Assembly: GCA_903892355.1 (NCBI GenBank)
Contig: CAITIE010000013.1
Coordinates: forward strand, 1-63,024
Source: an uncultured Pirellula sp.
Lineage (GTDB): Bacteria > Planctomycetota > Planctomycetia > Pirellulales > Pirellulaceae
Length of the DNA: 63,024 nt
Direction: 5' to 3'
Part shown: piece by piece, positions 15,817 through 25,942 of the stretch
Position numbering within the stretch: position 1 is the stretch's first letter
How the letters are laid out: each line of letters starts with the position of its first letter
The notes under the pieces: generated by a model
Databases searched by the model: none
Seen by the model: only the letters and a program-made list of their open reading frames with translations
Told to the model about the DNA's origin: nothing
Program-made: the position numbers and the translations under genes

Positions 15817-18699
15817 ATGAGCGTTCGAACGGTACTCTCAGTAGTTGCTTTCGGCCTTGTCTCTTTGCCATCTCTGGTTTGTGCACAGAAACCGGAGGTG
15901 AATTTTTCGCAAGAGGTACAGCCGTTGCTGGCTCGGCGCTGCTTTGCTTGCCACGGACCAGATAAGGGTGAGTCGGGTTTGCATCTTAATGCCAGGGATA
16001 AGGCAGTCGCCAAGCTTGAGACGGGCGAGTTTGCCATCGTTCCGGGTAAACCAGAGGAAAGTGGAATCGTTGCCAGGATTCGGTCGACCGAAGAGGGGCA
16101 TCGAATGCCCCCTGAAGGAAAGCCGCTTACCGCCCGCGAGCAGGAGTTGCTCACTGAGTGGATCCGACAAGGCGCTGAGTACAAGCAACACTGGGCCTTT
16201 GTTCCCGTGGTCGCACCGGAGGTTCCAACGAAGTCCACCTTCAATGATTCGGCCGTCAACTCGCCTAATTCGGGTGGGGCTACATCGAATCCAGTAGATG
16301 CGTTTATCGATGCGAAATTGGCCAAGCATCACTTGGAGCGAGCACCACGTGCATCCCCCTCTACGCTACTACGCAGGCTCTATTTTGATTTGATCGGTCT
16401 GCCGCCTACCCAACAAGAGGTCGAGGATTTCGAGAAAGCTGCCGCTGAAAACTTCGATCCTGCCTGGGAATCCCAAATCGACCGCTTGCTCGGCTCTGAG
16501 CATTATGGAGAGCGTTGGGCCCGTCATTGGCTCGACGTCGTGCGGTACGGTGAAACCAATAGCTTCGAACGGGATGGTGCCAAACCGCATGTTTGGCGGT
16601 ATCGAGATTATGTGATCCGCTCCCTCAATGACGACAAGCCGTACGACCAATTCCTCATCGAACAACTCGCCGGCGATGAGATCCCAAATGTTACGAGGGA
16701 CTCCCTAATCGCTACCGGGTTTTACCGGCTCGGTATCTGGGACGATGAGCCCGCCGACCGTGAACTTGCCGTTTACGAAGGGTTCGATGATATCCTGACC
16801 ACGGTCGGCCAAGGTATCCTCGGTTTGACCATCAATTGCTGTCGGTGCCACGATCACAAAATCGATCCGATTCCGACCGCGGACTACTACGCGTCCCTCG
16901 CGTTCTTTCGAAATCTTTCGTCCAATGGATACGGCCCCAACGTGGAGCGGCCGTTGATTGCCTCGGCAGACGACAAAGCCAAATTCCAAGCGGCCGAAAC
17001 GAGTATTCGCGAAGAAGGTGATCGGATCCAAAAGAAATTGACTCAAGTGGAAACCGAATTGTCGTCGCAACTGGCCGCAGCGACCAAATCGCAAACCACC
17101 ACCTACGACCTCGACGACCTTGAGTACCGATTCTATCGGGACACGTTTGATAAATTGCCCGACTTCGACGCGCTCAAACCTGAAACCGTCGCCAAATTGG
17201 ATCCGCCTCTAATCGATATCGCAGTTGCAACGCGGCCCGACTTCTTTGGGCTTGTCTTCACAGGAAATCTGATCGTTCCAGTGGATGGTGATTACACCTT
17301 TGCCCTCGACTCAGATGATGGGTCGCGCCTCACGATCGATGGCAAGGTCGTCATTCAATACGACGGCATCCATGGCGTCGGACAGCCGAAACGACAGAAG
17401 ATCGCGCTGAAGCAAGGCCGGTATCCGATCCGTGTCGACTATTTCCAGGGGCAATTCGGAAAAGGACTGAGATTGAACTGGAGTGGGCCCAACTTCAAAC
17501 GTCGTCGGTTGACCGCCGAGTCGGCAGAGCAGTCCGCGGATCTCAATCAAGCGATCCAGTCGAAGAACACCGAAGGTCTCGACCCCGCGCTGATCACTCA
17601 ATACCAAGAACTGCGCCGTCAACTCGAGGAAAACAAGCGCCGCAAGCCATGGGAAGAATACGGTATGTGCGTCAGTGAAAATGGAACCAACGCACCAGAT
17701 ACCCATATCTTGACTCGCGGCAGCCCACAGGCCAAAGCGGATAAAGTCGAGCCAGCCTTTTTAACCGCGCTCGGTGGCGGCAAACCAACCATAACACCCA
17801 ATGCCACCGCAAATACCACTGGTCGACGACTCGAGTTCGCAAAATGGGTCACCGCAAACGACAATCGATTGACGGGACGTGTTTTCGTCAATCGCGTTTG
17901 GCAACATCACTTCGGGCGAGGCATCGTACGGTCTCCCAACAACTTCGGGCAGTTGGGGGAACCGCCGACCCACCCCGAGCTGCTGGATTGGCTAGCGCGA
18001 AACTTTGTGGATAACGGCTGGAAGGTAAAGCCTCTTCACAAGTTGATCCTTATGTCGGAAACATACCGTCAATCGTCGATTCCTTCCGAGGCAGCGGTTG
18101 CGACCGACCCAAACAACGATTGGTTCAGCAGGTTCGATATGCGGCGATTGAGCGCCGAGGAAATACGCGACTCGATCCTCGCGACCAACGGGCGGTTAAA
18201 CCTGAAGATGTTCGGGCCGAGTATCTACCCTGAATTGTCCCGCGAGGTTTTAGCCAGCCAATCAGTTCCTGGCAAAGGTTGGGAAAAAAACAGCTACGAC
18301 GAACAAGCTCGACGGAGCGTGTATATCCATATCAAACGTTCGCTTCTCGTCCCGATGCTTTCCAATTTCGATTTCCCAGAACCGGATACCAGCTGCGAAG
18401 CACGTTTTGTGACGACGCAACCGGGCCAAGCATTGGGAATGCTTAACGGCGATTTCCTCAACCAGCAGGCGGAGGAACTCGCAAAGCGATTGAAAGCTGA
18501 AGTTGGAGATGGAGTCGATGACCAAATCGTGCGAGGATTCCAATTGGTCTTTTCTCGCCCCCCCAATTCGAGCGAGATCGCACGCTCGAAAGAGTTGATC
18601 GACGAGCTTATGACCGAGCACCGCTTGAGCCAAGACCAAGCGATGAACTACTTTGGGCTATTTCTATTCAACCTCAACGAATTCGTTTACGTCGATTAA
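15817..18699 (+). CDS. PSD1-type cytochrome c protein with DUF1549, PA14 and DUF1553 domains
   Basis: A 960-residue secreted protein. Signal peptide to about residue 23 (LVCAQ). A planctomycete cytochrome c-like domain follows with heme motif C42-F-A-C45-H46 and a candidate axial Met in HRMPP (M97). DUF1549 spans about 158-365 and carries a second CxxCH (C341-C-R-C344-H345) before DHKIDPI. A PA14 carbohydrate-binding-like domain lies at about 436-560 (VPVDGDYTFALDSDDGSRL). DUF1553 covers about 670-935 (VFVNRVWQHHFGRGIVRSPNNFG). In planctomycetes this arrangement is paired with DUF1501, as here 82 bp downstream. The pair is thought to act at the cell surface in polymer or sulfated-glycan metabolism; the reaction is not established. 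Confidence 0.94.
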   Translation: MSVRTVLSVVAFGLVSLPSLVCAQKPEVNFSQEVQPLLARRCFACHGPDKGESGLHLNARDKAVAKLETGEFAIVPGKPEESGIVARIRSTEEGHRMPPEGKPLTAREQELLTEWIRQGAEYKQHWAFVPVVAPEVPTKSTFNDSAVNSPNSGGATSNPVDAFIDAKLAKHHLERAPRASPSTLLRRLYFDLIGLPPTQQEVEDFEKAAAENFDPAWESQIDRLLGSEHYGERWARHWLDVVRYGETNSFERDGAKPHVWRYRDYVIRSLNDDKPYDQFLIEQLAGDEIPNVTRDSLIATGFYRLGIWDDEPADRELAVYEGFDDILTTVGQGILGLTINCCRCHDHKIDPIPTADYYASLAFFRNLSSNGYGPNVERPLIASADDKAKFQAAETSIREEGDRIQKKLTQVETELSSQLAAATKSQTTTYDLDDLEYRFYRDTFDKLPDFDALKPETVAKLDPPLIDIAVATRPDFFGLVFTGNLIVPVDGDYTFALDSDDGSRLTIDGKVVIQYDGIHGVGQPKRQKIALKQGRYPIRVDYFQGQFGKGLRLNWSGPNFKRRRLTAESAEQSADLNQAIQSKNTEGLDPALITQYQELRRQLEENKRRKPWEEYGMCVSENGTNAPDTHILTRGSPQAKADKVEPAFLTALGGGKPTITPNATANTTGRRLEFAKWVTANDNRLTGRVFVNRVWQHHFGRGIVRSPNNFGQLGEPPTHPELLDWLARNFVDNGWKVKPLHKLILMSETYRQSSIPSEAAVATDPNNDWFSRFDMRRLSAEEIRDSILATNGRLNLKMFGPSIYPELSREVLASQSVPGKGWEKNSYDEQARRSVYIHIKRSLLVPMLSNFDFPEPDTSCEARFVTTQPGQALGMLNGDFLNQQAEELAKRLKAEVGDGVDDQIVRGFQLVFSRPPNSSEIARSKELIDELMTEHRLSQDQAMNYFGLFLFNLNEFVYVD

Positions 18700-18781
18700 C
18701 CCAGACGTCGACGACAACGGCTTGTACCGAAACACAAACTACCTCCCCCTTGAGGGATTCCCCTAAAAGGATTGATTCGTC

Positions 18782-20218
18782 ATGCGAAGAAATTTCTGTG
18801 GTCGAACACGGCGTGAGTTCCTATGGCAAACGGGAGCTGGGTTTGGTGGGTTGGCGCTAACGGGGATGATGTCGCGGGACGGCTTCTTTGATAAAGCAGT
18901 TCAAGCATCCGATTCGGTTCAATTACCGCAACCGCATTTCGCGCCCAAAGCGAAAAGTGTAATCTTTTTGTTCATGTACGGCGGGCCGAGCCATATCGAC
19001 ACGTTCGATTACAAGCCGACGATGAAGGGGCGTGACAATCAATCGGTTGAGGTAAAGACATTCGGACGCGGAGGCCACAAGAACAAGGGCCGCATTGTCG
19101 AACCAAGATGGGATTTCCATCAGTATGGTCAGTGTGGAAAATGGGTCAGCGATTTATTTCCAAACGTTGCAAAGCATGTGGATGATATCGCGTTTATTCA
19201 TTCAATGACGGCGGATTCACCGATCCACGGGTCCGCTATGTTGATGATGAACTCGGGGCGGGTACAAAGCGGACACCCATGCCTCGGATCCTGGGTGAAC
19301 TATGGGCTCGGATCCGTTAACGAAAATCTACCGGGTTTTGTTGTTATGCTTGATCCGACCGGTGGCCCGATTTCCGGTGCGAAGAACTGGTCGAGTGGAT
19401 ACATGCCCGCAAGCTATCAAGGGACTATTTTCCGAACACAAGGCACTCCGATCCTCGACCTGAAAGCCCGTGATGGGGTGAGTCGCGAATTGCAACGTGA
19501 TCTTTTAGATACCATCAAAGAGCAGAATGTCGAACATGCTAAGCTGCGCGGAGACAAATCGGATTTGCTTTCGCGTATTTCGAGCTATGAGTTAGCCTAC
19601 AAGATGCAAGAGCACGCTCCCGAAGCGGTCGACGTTTCTAAGGAAACAGCCGAGACGATGCAGCTTTATGGAATCGATAAAGATCGCACTCGAGACTTCG
19701 GCACCAAGTGCTTGCTCGCCAGGCGATTGGTCGAGCGCGGTGTGCGATTCATTCAGATCTACTCGGGAGGTGCTCACAACGATGATAACTGGGACGCACA
19801 CTCTGACTTGAAGAAGAATCACGACTTTCACGCTGGAAACACCGACTTGCCGATCGCTGGTCTACTCGAGGATTTAAAGCGGCGCGATCTGCTCAAAGAG
19901 ACACTTGTGGTATGGGGTGGTGAGTTCGGGCGTCAGCCAACCGCTGAATACGCGGAAGGAACCGGACGCGATCATAACTCGTATGGCTTCACGATGTGGA
20001 TGGCTGGCGGCGGCATTAAAGGTGGAACCAGCGTCGGTACGACCGACGAACTGGGCGCCGCAGCCGTTGAGAAGCCATTTCATGTGAAGAACTTGCATGC
20101 GACCGTGTTGAACCAGTTTGGGATCGATCCCAATCGACTCTCTTACTTCCATTCGGGATTGGACCAAAAACTCGTGGGTGTGGAGCCGATCGAACCGATT
20201 CGCGAAATCATTAGCTGA
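18782..20218 (+). CDS. DUF1501 protein partnered with the PSD1 cytochrome
   Basis: A 478-residue protein with a textbook twin-arginine leader (TRREFLWQTG, residues 9-18, then a Gly/Ala/Leu stretch), so it is exported folded. Family motifs seen: VIFLFMYGGPSHIDTFDYKP near residue 60, HNDDNWDAHSDL, VVWGGEFGRQPTAE and GRDHNSYGF. It follows the PSD1 cytochrome by 82 bp, the standard planctomycete pairing, and the next gene starts 9 bp after its stop, so the three genes look like one transcript. Compared with the copy at 514-1914 it has a different N-terminal half and a longer AKNWSSGYMPASYQG segment. Likely an alkaline-phosphatase-fold hydrolase, by inference. Confidence 0.94.
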   Translation: MRRNFCGRTRREFLWQTGAGFGGLALTGMMSRDGFFDKAVQASDSVQLPQPHFAPKAKSVIFLFMYGGPSHIDTFDYKPTMKGRDNQSVEVKTFGRGGHKNKGRIVEPRWDFHQYGQCGKWVSDLFPNVAKHVDDIAFIHSMTADSPIHGSAMLMMNSGRVQSGHPCLGSWVNYGLGSVNENLPGFVVMLDPTGGPISGAKNWSSGYMPASYQGTIFRTQGTPILDLKARDGVSRELQRDLLDTIKEQNVEHAKLRGDKSDLLSRISSYELAYKMQEHAPEAVDVSKETAETMQLYGIDKDRTRDFGTKCLLARRLVERGVRFIQIYSGGAHNDDNWDAHSDLKKNHDFHAGNTDLPIAGLLEDLKRRDLLKETLVVWGGEFGRQPTAEYAEGTGRDHNSYGFTMWMAGGGIKGGTSVGTTDELGAAAVEKPFHVKNLHATVLNQFGIDPNRLSYFHSGLDQKLVGVEPIEPIREIIS

Positions 20219-20227
20219 GTTCAGCGA

Positions 20228-21460
20228 ATGGCAATTCCATTCAATCTTTTCTTCACAAGCATGCGACGATGCGGTGCTATTGCAAGCCTCTTATGGCTTG
20301 CGATCGGTGCTTGCGGTGTGGTTGGCGTACGGGCTCAAGACCCTACCGAGAGTCCCGCGACGTTCCGTGCCAAGCCGATGCAGTGGATCGGTTATACCGA
20401 AGGACGGAACGATCTTCCGGACGGCCAATTTGTGAACTGGGTGACACAGCGGGCGAGACTAGTACGGGCCGACGGAACAGAAGCGCGCGCTCTTGGGGAC
20501 TCGCTTATCGATCGTCCGAATACCTGGACACAATTTGCGGGATGGTCGCCCGATGGACGAACCGCGATCCTTGGAAAGCATTGGGAGAGCCCTGAGAACG
20601 CTGCGTGGGAGCGCGCTGCGAAAACGTTTCGGATGACGGAAGGCTGGCTTAGCGATTGCTGCCTTTATGACCTCGATACCGAAGCGTTAACGAACTTGAC
20701 CGAGGTAGAACGGGTCAGCATCTACAATACCGGGCTTTTTTATCTCCCGAGCAACCGGGGGTTTGGGTTCACACCCTTGATTGGTGGAATCTCGAAGCCG
20801 TTCGTGATGGATACGGATGGGAGGAACAAGCGCGACGTGTCGGGTGAAGGCCAAGGCTTCGCGTACGGATACAGCGTATCCCCGGACGGAACACGCATTT
20901 CTTACCATCAGGACTATCAAATTTATGTCGCGGACTTGGACGGAGGAAAGAAAGTTCACATTCAAACCGGCAACCCGTTCAATTTTGCTCCTGCATGGTC
21001 GCCCGATGGGCAGTGGCTGCTTTTCGTTTCGGGCGAGCATTACAACTGCCATCCGACGATTGTGAAGCGGGACGGCACAGAGCTTCGCAAGCTAGCCGAT
21101 CGCGGCGGGTACAGAGGGGTGGTTGAAAAATTAAAGCATCCCGATTTTCACAGCGAGAGCAGCGATGTTCCGGTTTGGGATCGCACGGGGAGACACGTGT
21201 TTTACACGGCCTTGGTCGAAGGTGCGGTGGAATTGATGCGGGTAGACCTCGAGGGAAACGCACGTCGATTGACCACATCTCGGCCCGGGACGCGGCACTA
21301 TCATCCTGCTGCTTCGCCTCACGGCGATTGGATCCTCTTTGGATCGGACCGAGACGGATCGATGCAGATTTATGTCAGTCCGTATGATGGCTCCGATCCG
21401 TGGGCCGTATCGCATACTGCCGAGAATTACTCAGCAATGCATGGGATCTGGCAAAAGTAA
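20228..21460 (+). CDS. Secreted TolB-like (PD40) beta-propeller protein
   Basis: A 410-residue protein with a signal peptide (MRRCGAIASLLWLAIGACGVVGVRAQ within the first 37 residues). The body has repeated PD40/TolB-type blades ending in W/D-SPDG turns: FAGWSPDGRTAI, YGYSVSPDGTRISY, PAWSPDGQWLLFVSG, PVWDRTGRHVFYTA and HPAASPHGDWILFGSDRDG. Such propellers bind proteins or ligands in the periplasm. An unusual Cys pair (DCCLYD) occurs near residue 147. It starts 9 bp after the DUF1501 stop and probably belongs to that operon. Some such proteins are annotated as oligogalacturonate-lyase-like propellers, but no catalytic residues can be assigned. Confidence 0.85.
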   Translation: MAIPFNLFFTSMRRCGAIASLLWLAIGACGVVGVRAQDPTESPATFRAKPMQWIGYTEGRNDLPDGQFVNWVTQRARLVRADGTEARALGDSLIDRPNTWTQFAGWSPDGRTAILGKHWESPENAAWERAAKTFRMTEGWLSDCCLYDLDTEALTNLTEVERVSIYNTGLFYLPSNRGFGFTPLIGGISKPFVMDTDGRNKRDVSGEGQGFAYGYSVSPDGTRISYHQDYQIYVADLDGGKKVHIQTGNPFNFAPAWSPDGQWLLFVSGEHYNCHPTIVKRDGTELRKLADRGGYRGVVEKLKHPDFHSESSDVPVWDRTGRHVFYTALVEGAVELMRVDLEGNARRLTTSRPGTRHYHPAASPHGDWILFGSDRDGSMQIYVSPYDGSDPWAVSHTAENYSAMHGIWQK

Positions 21461-21466
21461 ACCTGC

Positions 21467-23371
21467 TTAGCGTTTCGAGTCCGTTTTGCGTTCGTTGCTG
21501 TTGGAGTTGTTCAAGTTGTAGAACTTCCATTCAGGCTTCGAATCCTTGTTAGGTGGTTTCCCCGTGAGTTTGTACCGCAAAAGTTCGATCGGAAGATGAT
21601 TTTCCGCTAGGATTGCATCGTGGAACTGCCGATTGGTCATGGTTCCCGACTGCACTAACTCTTCGTGAAGCCGACGTATTTGAAGGCCGCCGAGGAGATA
21701 TGCAGCTTGGTAGAGGGGGCCGTAGCCACCCATGATCGATCGGCGAACCTCGGCGGCGGCCGCGTTAGGTTCATGGCCAACGCGATCCACTAAATACTCA
21801 ACGCATTGCTCTGGAGTCCATCGACCTGATTGGTAGTTGAGTGAGAAAAAGATACGAGCCGCGCGATGACGTCGCCAGAAAAGCATACCTACACGGTCTT
21901 CGACGGACTGAGGGAAATCCAAATCCCATAGAAGCATCTCCCAATAGAGCGCCCATCCTTCGGTCCAAAATGGCGTCTGAAATACTTCCCGGTAAGGCCG
22001 GAATCGAGCATTCGCGTAATGTTGGAGATGGTGCCCAGGAATCAATTCATGGTGAACTGTCGCACGGCAAAAATGGATGTTGTTGCTTCTGAGACTCATC
22101 AGCTTCTCTGCGTGACTCATGGTCTCGGTCGGGAAGGAGACGATGATGTTCTCGCCTCCGAGGAAATAGGGATTCACCCGCTGCGCCTCGGGGCTCATCA
22201 TTTCCAATCTCCAGCCATGTTTTGCAAGAGCCGGCACTGTCACAAGATCATGCGCCTCGAGAAAACGAATAGCTTCCGAAGCGAGTTCACGGATCAATCG
22301 AGGCTGATCCCCCGGGGTGACATGGAGCGATTTGACCTGTTCCAAGGCTAATCGCCAATCGCCGTTGCATCCCATCTCATCTGCGGCCTTCTTGAACTCA
22401 GCATCGCACCATTCCATTTCCTGTTCACCGATGCGGATCAATTCATCCGGCGAATACGCCAGCCACGCGTGCTGGAGATGCTCCAGGAGTGCTTGTTCGC
22501 CGATGGGGACACCTACAATCTTATCCTTCTCCGCGTCCGAGTCGCTCAGTCCGGCAACCTTGGTTCGAATCGCAGTTCGATGCGCCGCGATGCTCTGCTT
22601 GGCAGCTTCATACGGTTTCGCACACCACCACGAATAAGAGGGATCGTACGAATCGAGAAACTTGTGAGTGTCGGTGAGGACGCGAAGCAGTTGGTCTACC
22701 AATTCGACTGCTTCCAACCCAAGTATCGGATCCTTGGGTATCGATGCCTTCGTGGCGGAGGAACTTGACGGGTTCGAAGCCAGTTTTGTCGCTTCCTTGG
22801 AAATTTCATCGAGTTCTGTAGCTAGTTTCTCAGCTTGGAACGCAAGTCCATGTTCTTTGATAGCACCGATCCTCAGGATGCGGCCGGTGTACGGAACCAA
22901 TTGCGTTGCGCTGACTTGGGATTGACGTTTTCGTTGCCACTCAGCCTTATCGTGAGTGATCTCGTTGTTAAGTGCGATCCAATCGATACGATCGTCGAGG
23001 GAAAGATCTTCGAAATCGATCGCATCGAGTCGTGATTGCCAACCTTGGTAATGCAAATCCCGAAACTCAATAGCCGCAGAATCCAGTGGCATTCGGAACC
23101 GCCGCCGAAGGGTCGACTGGTCGGCAGCGTACTCTGAGACCAAACCCGCGATCGATGGCTTGGACGCAACTGTCTGCTGGGCTGCCTGCTGGGCCATGCA
23201 CTGTGGCACGCAGCAATTCCACCCAGAAAATATCAACAGTCCAAAAGCACCCGCAACACAACCCCGGGGCAAGCATTGTTTGATTGCCTGCCGAGATTGT
23301 TTCCGACGGGGTCGGTCATGAGGACACAGGGACGCATGGGCGAGTGAATTGGTTTGGGTTGGGGATCGCAT
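21467..23371 (-). CDS. DUF885 metallopeptidase-like protein
   Basis: A 634-residue protein from the ATG at 23371 (frame open to 23461). A hydrophobic segment at about residues 38-52 (CVAGAFGLLIFSGW) suggests a signal peptide or lipoprotein-like leader after a long basic region. The DUF885 zinc site is clear: H441-E-L-I-P-G-H447 with HLQHY after it, and a downstream TEGWALYWE (residues 470-478) supplying the third ligand. DUF885 proteins are relatives of gluzincin peptidases of M2/M32 type; most are uncharacterised. It converges with the propeller gene, stops 6 bp apart. Function as an extracytoplasmic peptidase is inferred. Confidence 0.9.
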   Translation of the reverse strand: MRSPTQTNSLAHASLCPHDRPRRKQSRQAIKQCLPRGCVAGAFGLLIFSGWNCCVPQCMAQQAAQQTVASKPSIAGLVSEYAADQSTLRRRFRMPLDSAAIEFRDLHYQGWQSRLDAIDFEDLSLDDRIDWIALNNEITHDKAEWQRKRQSQVSATQLVPYTGRILRIGAIKEHGLAFQAEKLATELDEISKEATKLASNPSSSSATKASIPKDPILGLEAVELVDQLLRVLTDTHKFLDSYDPSYSWWCAKPYEAAKQSIAAHRTAIRTKVAGLSDSDAEKDKIVGVPIGEQALLEHLQHAWLAYSPDELIRIGEQEMEWCDAEFKKAADEMGCNGDWRLALEQVKSLHVTPGDQPRLIRELASEAIRFLEAHDLVTVPALAKHGWRLEMMSPEAQRVNPYFLGGENIIVSFPTETMSHAEKLMSLRSNNIHFCRATVHHELIPGHHLQHYANARFRPYREVFQTPFWTEGWALYWEMLLWDLDFPQSVEDRVGMLFWRRHRAARIFFSLNYQSGRWTPEQCVEYLVDRVGHEPNAAAAEVRRSIMGGYGPLYQAAYLLGGLQIRRLHEELVQSGTMTNRQFHDAILAENHLPIELLRYKLTGKPPNKDSKPEWKFYNLNNSNSNERKTDSKR

Positions 23372-23747
23372 GTCCGAATTGACCGTTTGGTCGACTTGGG
23401 TTTCTAGGAGTTGGTTTGTGAGGAAAAAGAAAAACCGTTCAATGGGGGCATCCAACGTCACGGTACATGTCTAGCCCGCATAGTATACCCGGGAAAATTT
23501 GGGGCACGGACAGCATTCGGGGGCACCACGAACTCGCGATTCCTAGGGCTTCCTCCGATCGGGATTGTCCGGGATGCAGCGAAAAGTTCCAACGAAACCA
23601 TGAGTCACACCGCGCATGCGGACGCATGGCACCTTGACCGAGTTCGAGTTGGCTCTGATAATCCTCGACCTAGCAGACGGCTGTAAACTTCGCAGGAAAT
23701 GCGGCATTTTTCGAAACCGCGCCTGTCCAACCATTGAGATCGACTCG
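23372..23747. other. Divergent promoter region between DUF885 and sucC
   Basis: 376 bp with no credible gene. The frame of sucC is open upstream to 23616 but its translation there is not SucC-like. Promoters for the DUF885 gene (left) and the sucC cluster (right) must lie here; I could not single out clear -35/-10 pairs. Confidence 0.5.
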
Positions 23748-24932
23748 ATGAAAATCCACGAATACCAAGCAAAAGAACTGTTCCGATCGTTTCAGGTCCC
23801 CATTCTCCAAGGGTTCGTTGCCAAGACGCCCGAAGAGGCGAAGGCTGCGTTTGACAAGTTAGGGGGAACTTTAGCTGTCATCAAAGCCCAGGTGCACGCG
23901 GGTGGTCGCGGCAAGGGAACATTTATCGAAGTTCCCTCGCAGCGCGGCGTGCAACTGACCAAGAACGGCGACGAAACCGCCGCGGCAGCAAAGAACATGA
24001 TTGGGAATCGATTGGTAACGATTCAAACAGGCGCTGCCGGTTCGGTTGTCAATCAGGTCTTCGTCGAGCAAGGGTGCAAAATTGCTCGCGAGCTTTATCT
24101 GGCGGTGGTCGTCGACCGCGCGGCGAAGCTTCCGCTGTTGATGGTTAGCAGCGAAGGTGGGGTTGAGATTGAAAAGGTTGCAGAGGAATCTCCAGAAAAG
24201 ATTCTCCGTGAGCACTTTGACCCAGCCTACGGTTTGATGCCCTACCAAGTCAGAAAGCTATGCAAGAAGCTGAACATCAGTGGCGCCGCTGCAAAGAGTG
24301 CTGAGATGTTTATGAGGAAGCTGTGCGAGCTGTTCGTCAAACTCGATTGCTCGATGGCCGAGATCAACCCATTGGTGATCACCGAAGATGAAAAAATGAT
24401 CGCCCTCGATGCGAAGATCACCTTCGATGACAATGCCATGTATCGCCATCCTGACTTGAAGGAACTGCGAGATGTTGCCGAAGAAGAGCCTGCGGAACTA
24501 CGAGCTGCGAACTCCGGGTTGAGCTTTGTGAAGCTTGAGGGAAACATCGGCTGCTTGGTCAACGGAGCTGGACTCGCAATGGCGACCATGGACATCATCA
24601 AGTATCACGGTGGAGCGCCGGCAAACTTCTTGGATGTCGGTGGCGGAGCAAACACGCAACAAGTCACCGAGGCGTTCCGAATCATTTTGTCGGATGCGAA
24701 CGTGAAAGCAATTTTGGTCAACATCTTTGGCGGTATCGCGCGATGCACGACGATTGCACAAGCCATCATCGAAGCGTCGAAGGAAGTTGGCTTCAAGGTT
24801 CCCTTGGTCGTCCGGTTGGAAGGGACTGAAGTGGAAGAAGGCAAGAAAATGCTCCGCGAGAGCGGATTGGCCATCATTTCGGCGGATAACTTGACCGATG
24901 CGGCGAAGAAGGTTGTCGCGTCCGTTTCCTAA
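23748..24932 (+). CDS. sucC: Succinate-CoA ligase beta subunit
   Basis: A 394-residue protein, close to the usual 388. The ATG at 23748 gives the canonical start [18 protein letters not shown]-grasp features are visible: [16 protein letters not shown] (about residues 43-58), the nucleotide-binding [10 protein letters not shown] near 205 and the CoA-ligase-fold part ending [16 protein letters not shown]. It forms the nucleotide-binding half of succinyl-CoA synthetase in the TCA cycle, which makes ATP or GTP from succinyl-CoA. sucD follows 86 bp downstream. Note a KKVVASVS C-terminus typical of the family. Nucleotide preference cannot be told. Confidence 0.98.
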   Translation: MKIHEYQAKELFRSFQVPILQGFVAKTPEEAKAAFDKLGGTLAVIKAQVHAGGRGKGTFIEVPSQRGVQLTKNGDETAAAAKNMIGNRLVTIQTGAAGSVVNQVFVEQGCKIARELYLAVVVDRAAKLPLLMVSSEGGVEIEKVAEESPEKILREHFDPAYGLMPYQVRKLCKKLNISGAAAKSAEMFMRKLCELFVKLDCSMAEINPLVITEDEKMIALDAKITFDDNAMYRHPDLKELRDVAEEEPAELRAANSGLSFVKLEGNIGCLVNGAGLAMATMDIIKYHGGAPANFLDVGGGANTQQVTEAFRIILSDANVKAILVNIFGGIARCTTIAQAIIEASKEVGFKVPLVVRLEGTEVEEGKKMLRESGLAIISADNLTDAAKKVVASVS

Positions 24933-25018
24933 TCTTCCATGAAATTTCTCTGCGTGCGAAATGGCTCGCATGCGGTCAACGAACATAAACCCAAGTACAT
25001 TTTCAATAAACGAGTCCC

Positions 25019-25897
25019 ATGAGTATTCTCGTCAACAGCAACACACGCGTCATCTGCCAAGGGATCACCGGCAAGGCTGGAGCGTTTCACACCAAAGGGT
25101 GCAAAGAGTACGGAACCAAGATGGTTGGTGGGGTTACACCCGGCAAATCGGGTGAAACCGTCGAAGGGCTGCCCGTTTTCGACACGGTTGAGGAAGCCGT
25201 CGAAAAGACCGGTGCTAACGCGACGATGATTTTTGTGCCACCCCCATTCACGGCGGATGCGATCCTCGAAGCGGTCGATGCAGGGATCGAAGTCATTTGT
25301 GCGATCACCGAAGGGGTACCTGTCATCGACATGGTGCATGTGTACGATCGGGTCAAAAGAAGCAAGTCGGTTCTTGTCGGACCGAACTGCCCCGGCGTGA
25401 TCACCCCTGGTCAGTGCAAGATCGGAATTATGCCCGGATATATTCACCAACCTGGCAAGGTCGGAATCATGTCCCGAAGTGGTACGTTGACGTATGAAGC
25501 GGTTTGGCAGACCAGCAACCTGAAGCTTGGTCAGTCGACGTGCGTCGGTCTCGGAGGAGACCCGATCGTTGGTACCTCGTACATCGATATCTTCGAACGA
25601 TTCCAAAACGACGACCAAACGGAAGTGATCTTGATGATTGGTGAAATCGGTGGCGACGCAGAGGAAAAGGCTGCGGAGTACGTCAAGAATCACGTCACAA
25701 AACCGGTCGCTGCGTTCATCGCTGGCCGTACGGCACCTCCCGGCAAACGCATGGGCCATGCGGGCGCAATCATCACCGGTGGTAAAGGAACCGCCGCTGA
25801 GAAAGTATCCGCTCTCGAAGCTGCTGGAATCGTCGTTGCTCCGTCCCCGGCTGAAATGGGAGACGCCGTCATGGAAGCTTTGCGTCGCAAGAAATAA
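25019..25897 (+). CDS. sucD: Succinate-CoA ligase alpha subunit
   Basis: A 292-residue protein of normal length. It starts [21 protein letters not shown], the CoA-binding Rossmann domain, and carries the [11 protein letters not shown] motif (about residues 120-130) and the phosphohistidine loop KRMGHAGA with active-site H247 (equivalent to His246 in Escherichia coli). Together with SucC it interconverts succinyl-CoA and succinate. It is followed by the ThiF-like gene 45 bp downstream on the same strand. Confidence 0.98.
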   Translation: MSILVNSNTRVICQGITGKAGAFHTKGCKEYGTKMVGGVTPGKSGETVEGLPVFDTVEEAVEKTGANATMIFVPPPFTADAILEAVDAGIEVICAITEGVPVIDMVHVYDRVKRSKSVLVGPNCPGVITPGQCKIGIMPGYIHQPGKVGIMSRSGTLTYEAVWQTSNLKLGQSTCVGLGGDPIVGTSYIDIFERFQNDDQTEVILMIGEIGGDAEEKAAEYVKNHVTKPVAAFIAGRTAPPGKRMGHAGAIITGGKGTAAEKVSALEAAGIVVAPSPAEMGDAVMEALRRKK

Positions 25898-25942
25898 TTC
25901 TGGGGATCACTTAAGAAATCAAACCTTTAGAAAGCCTGTGCT

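Noticed and set aside
15434-15820. 128-codon plus-strand frame before the PSD1 gene
   Set aside because: Arg/Ser/Pro-rich low-complexity translation, overlap with the PSD1 start and no ribosome-binding site suggest chance.
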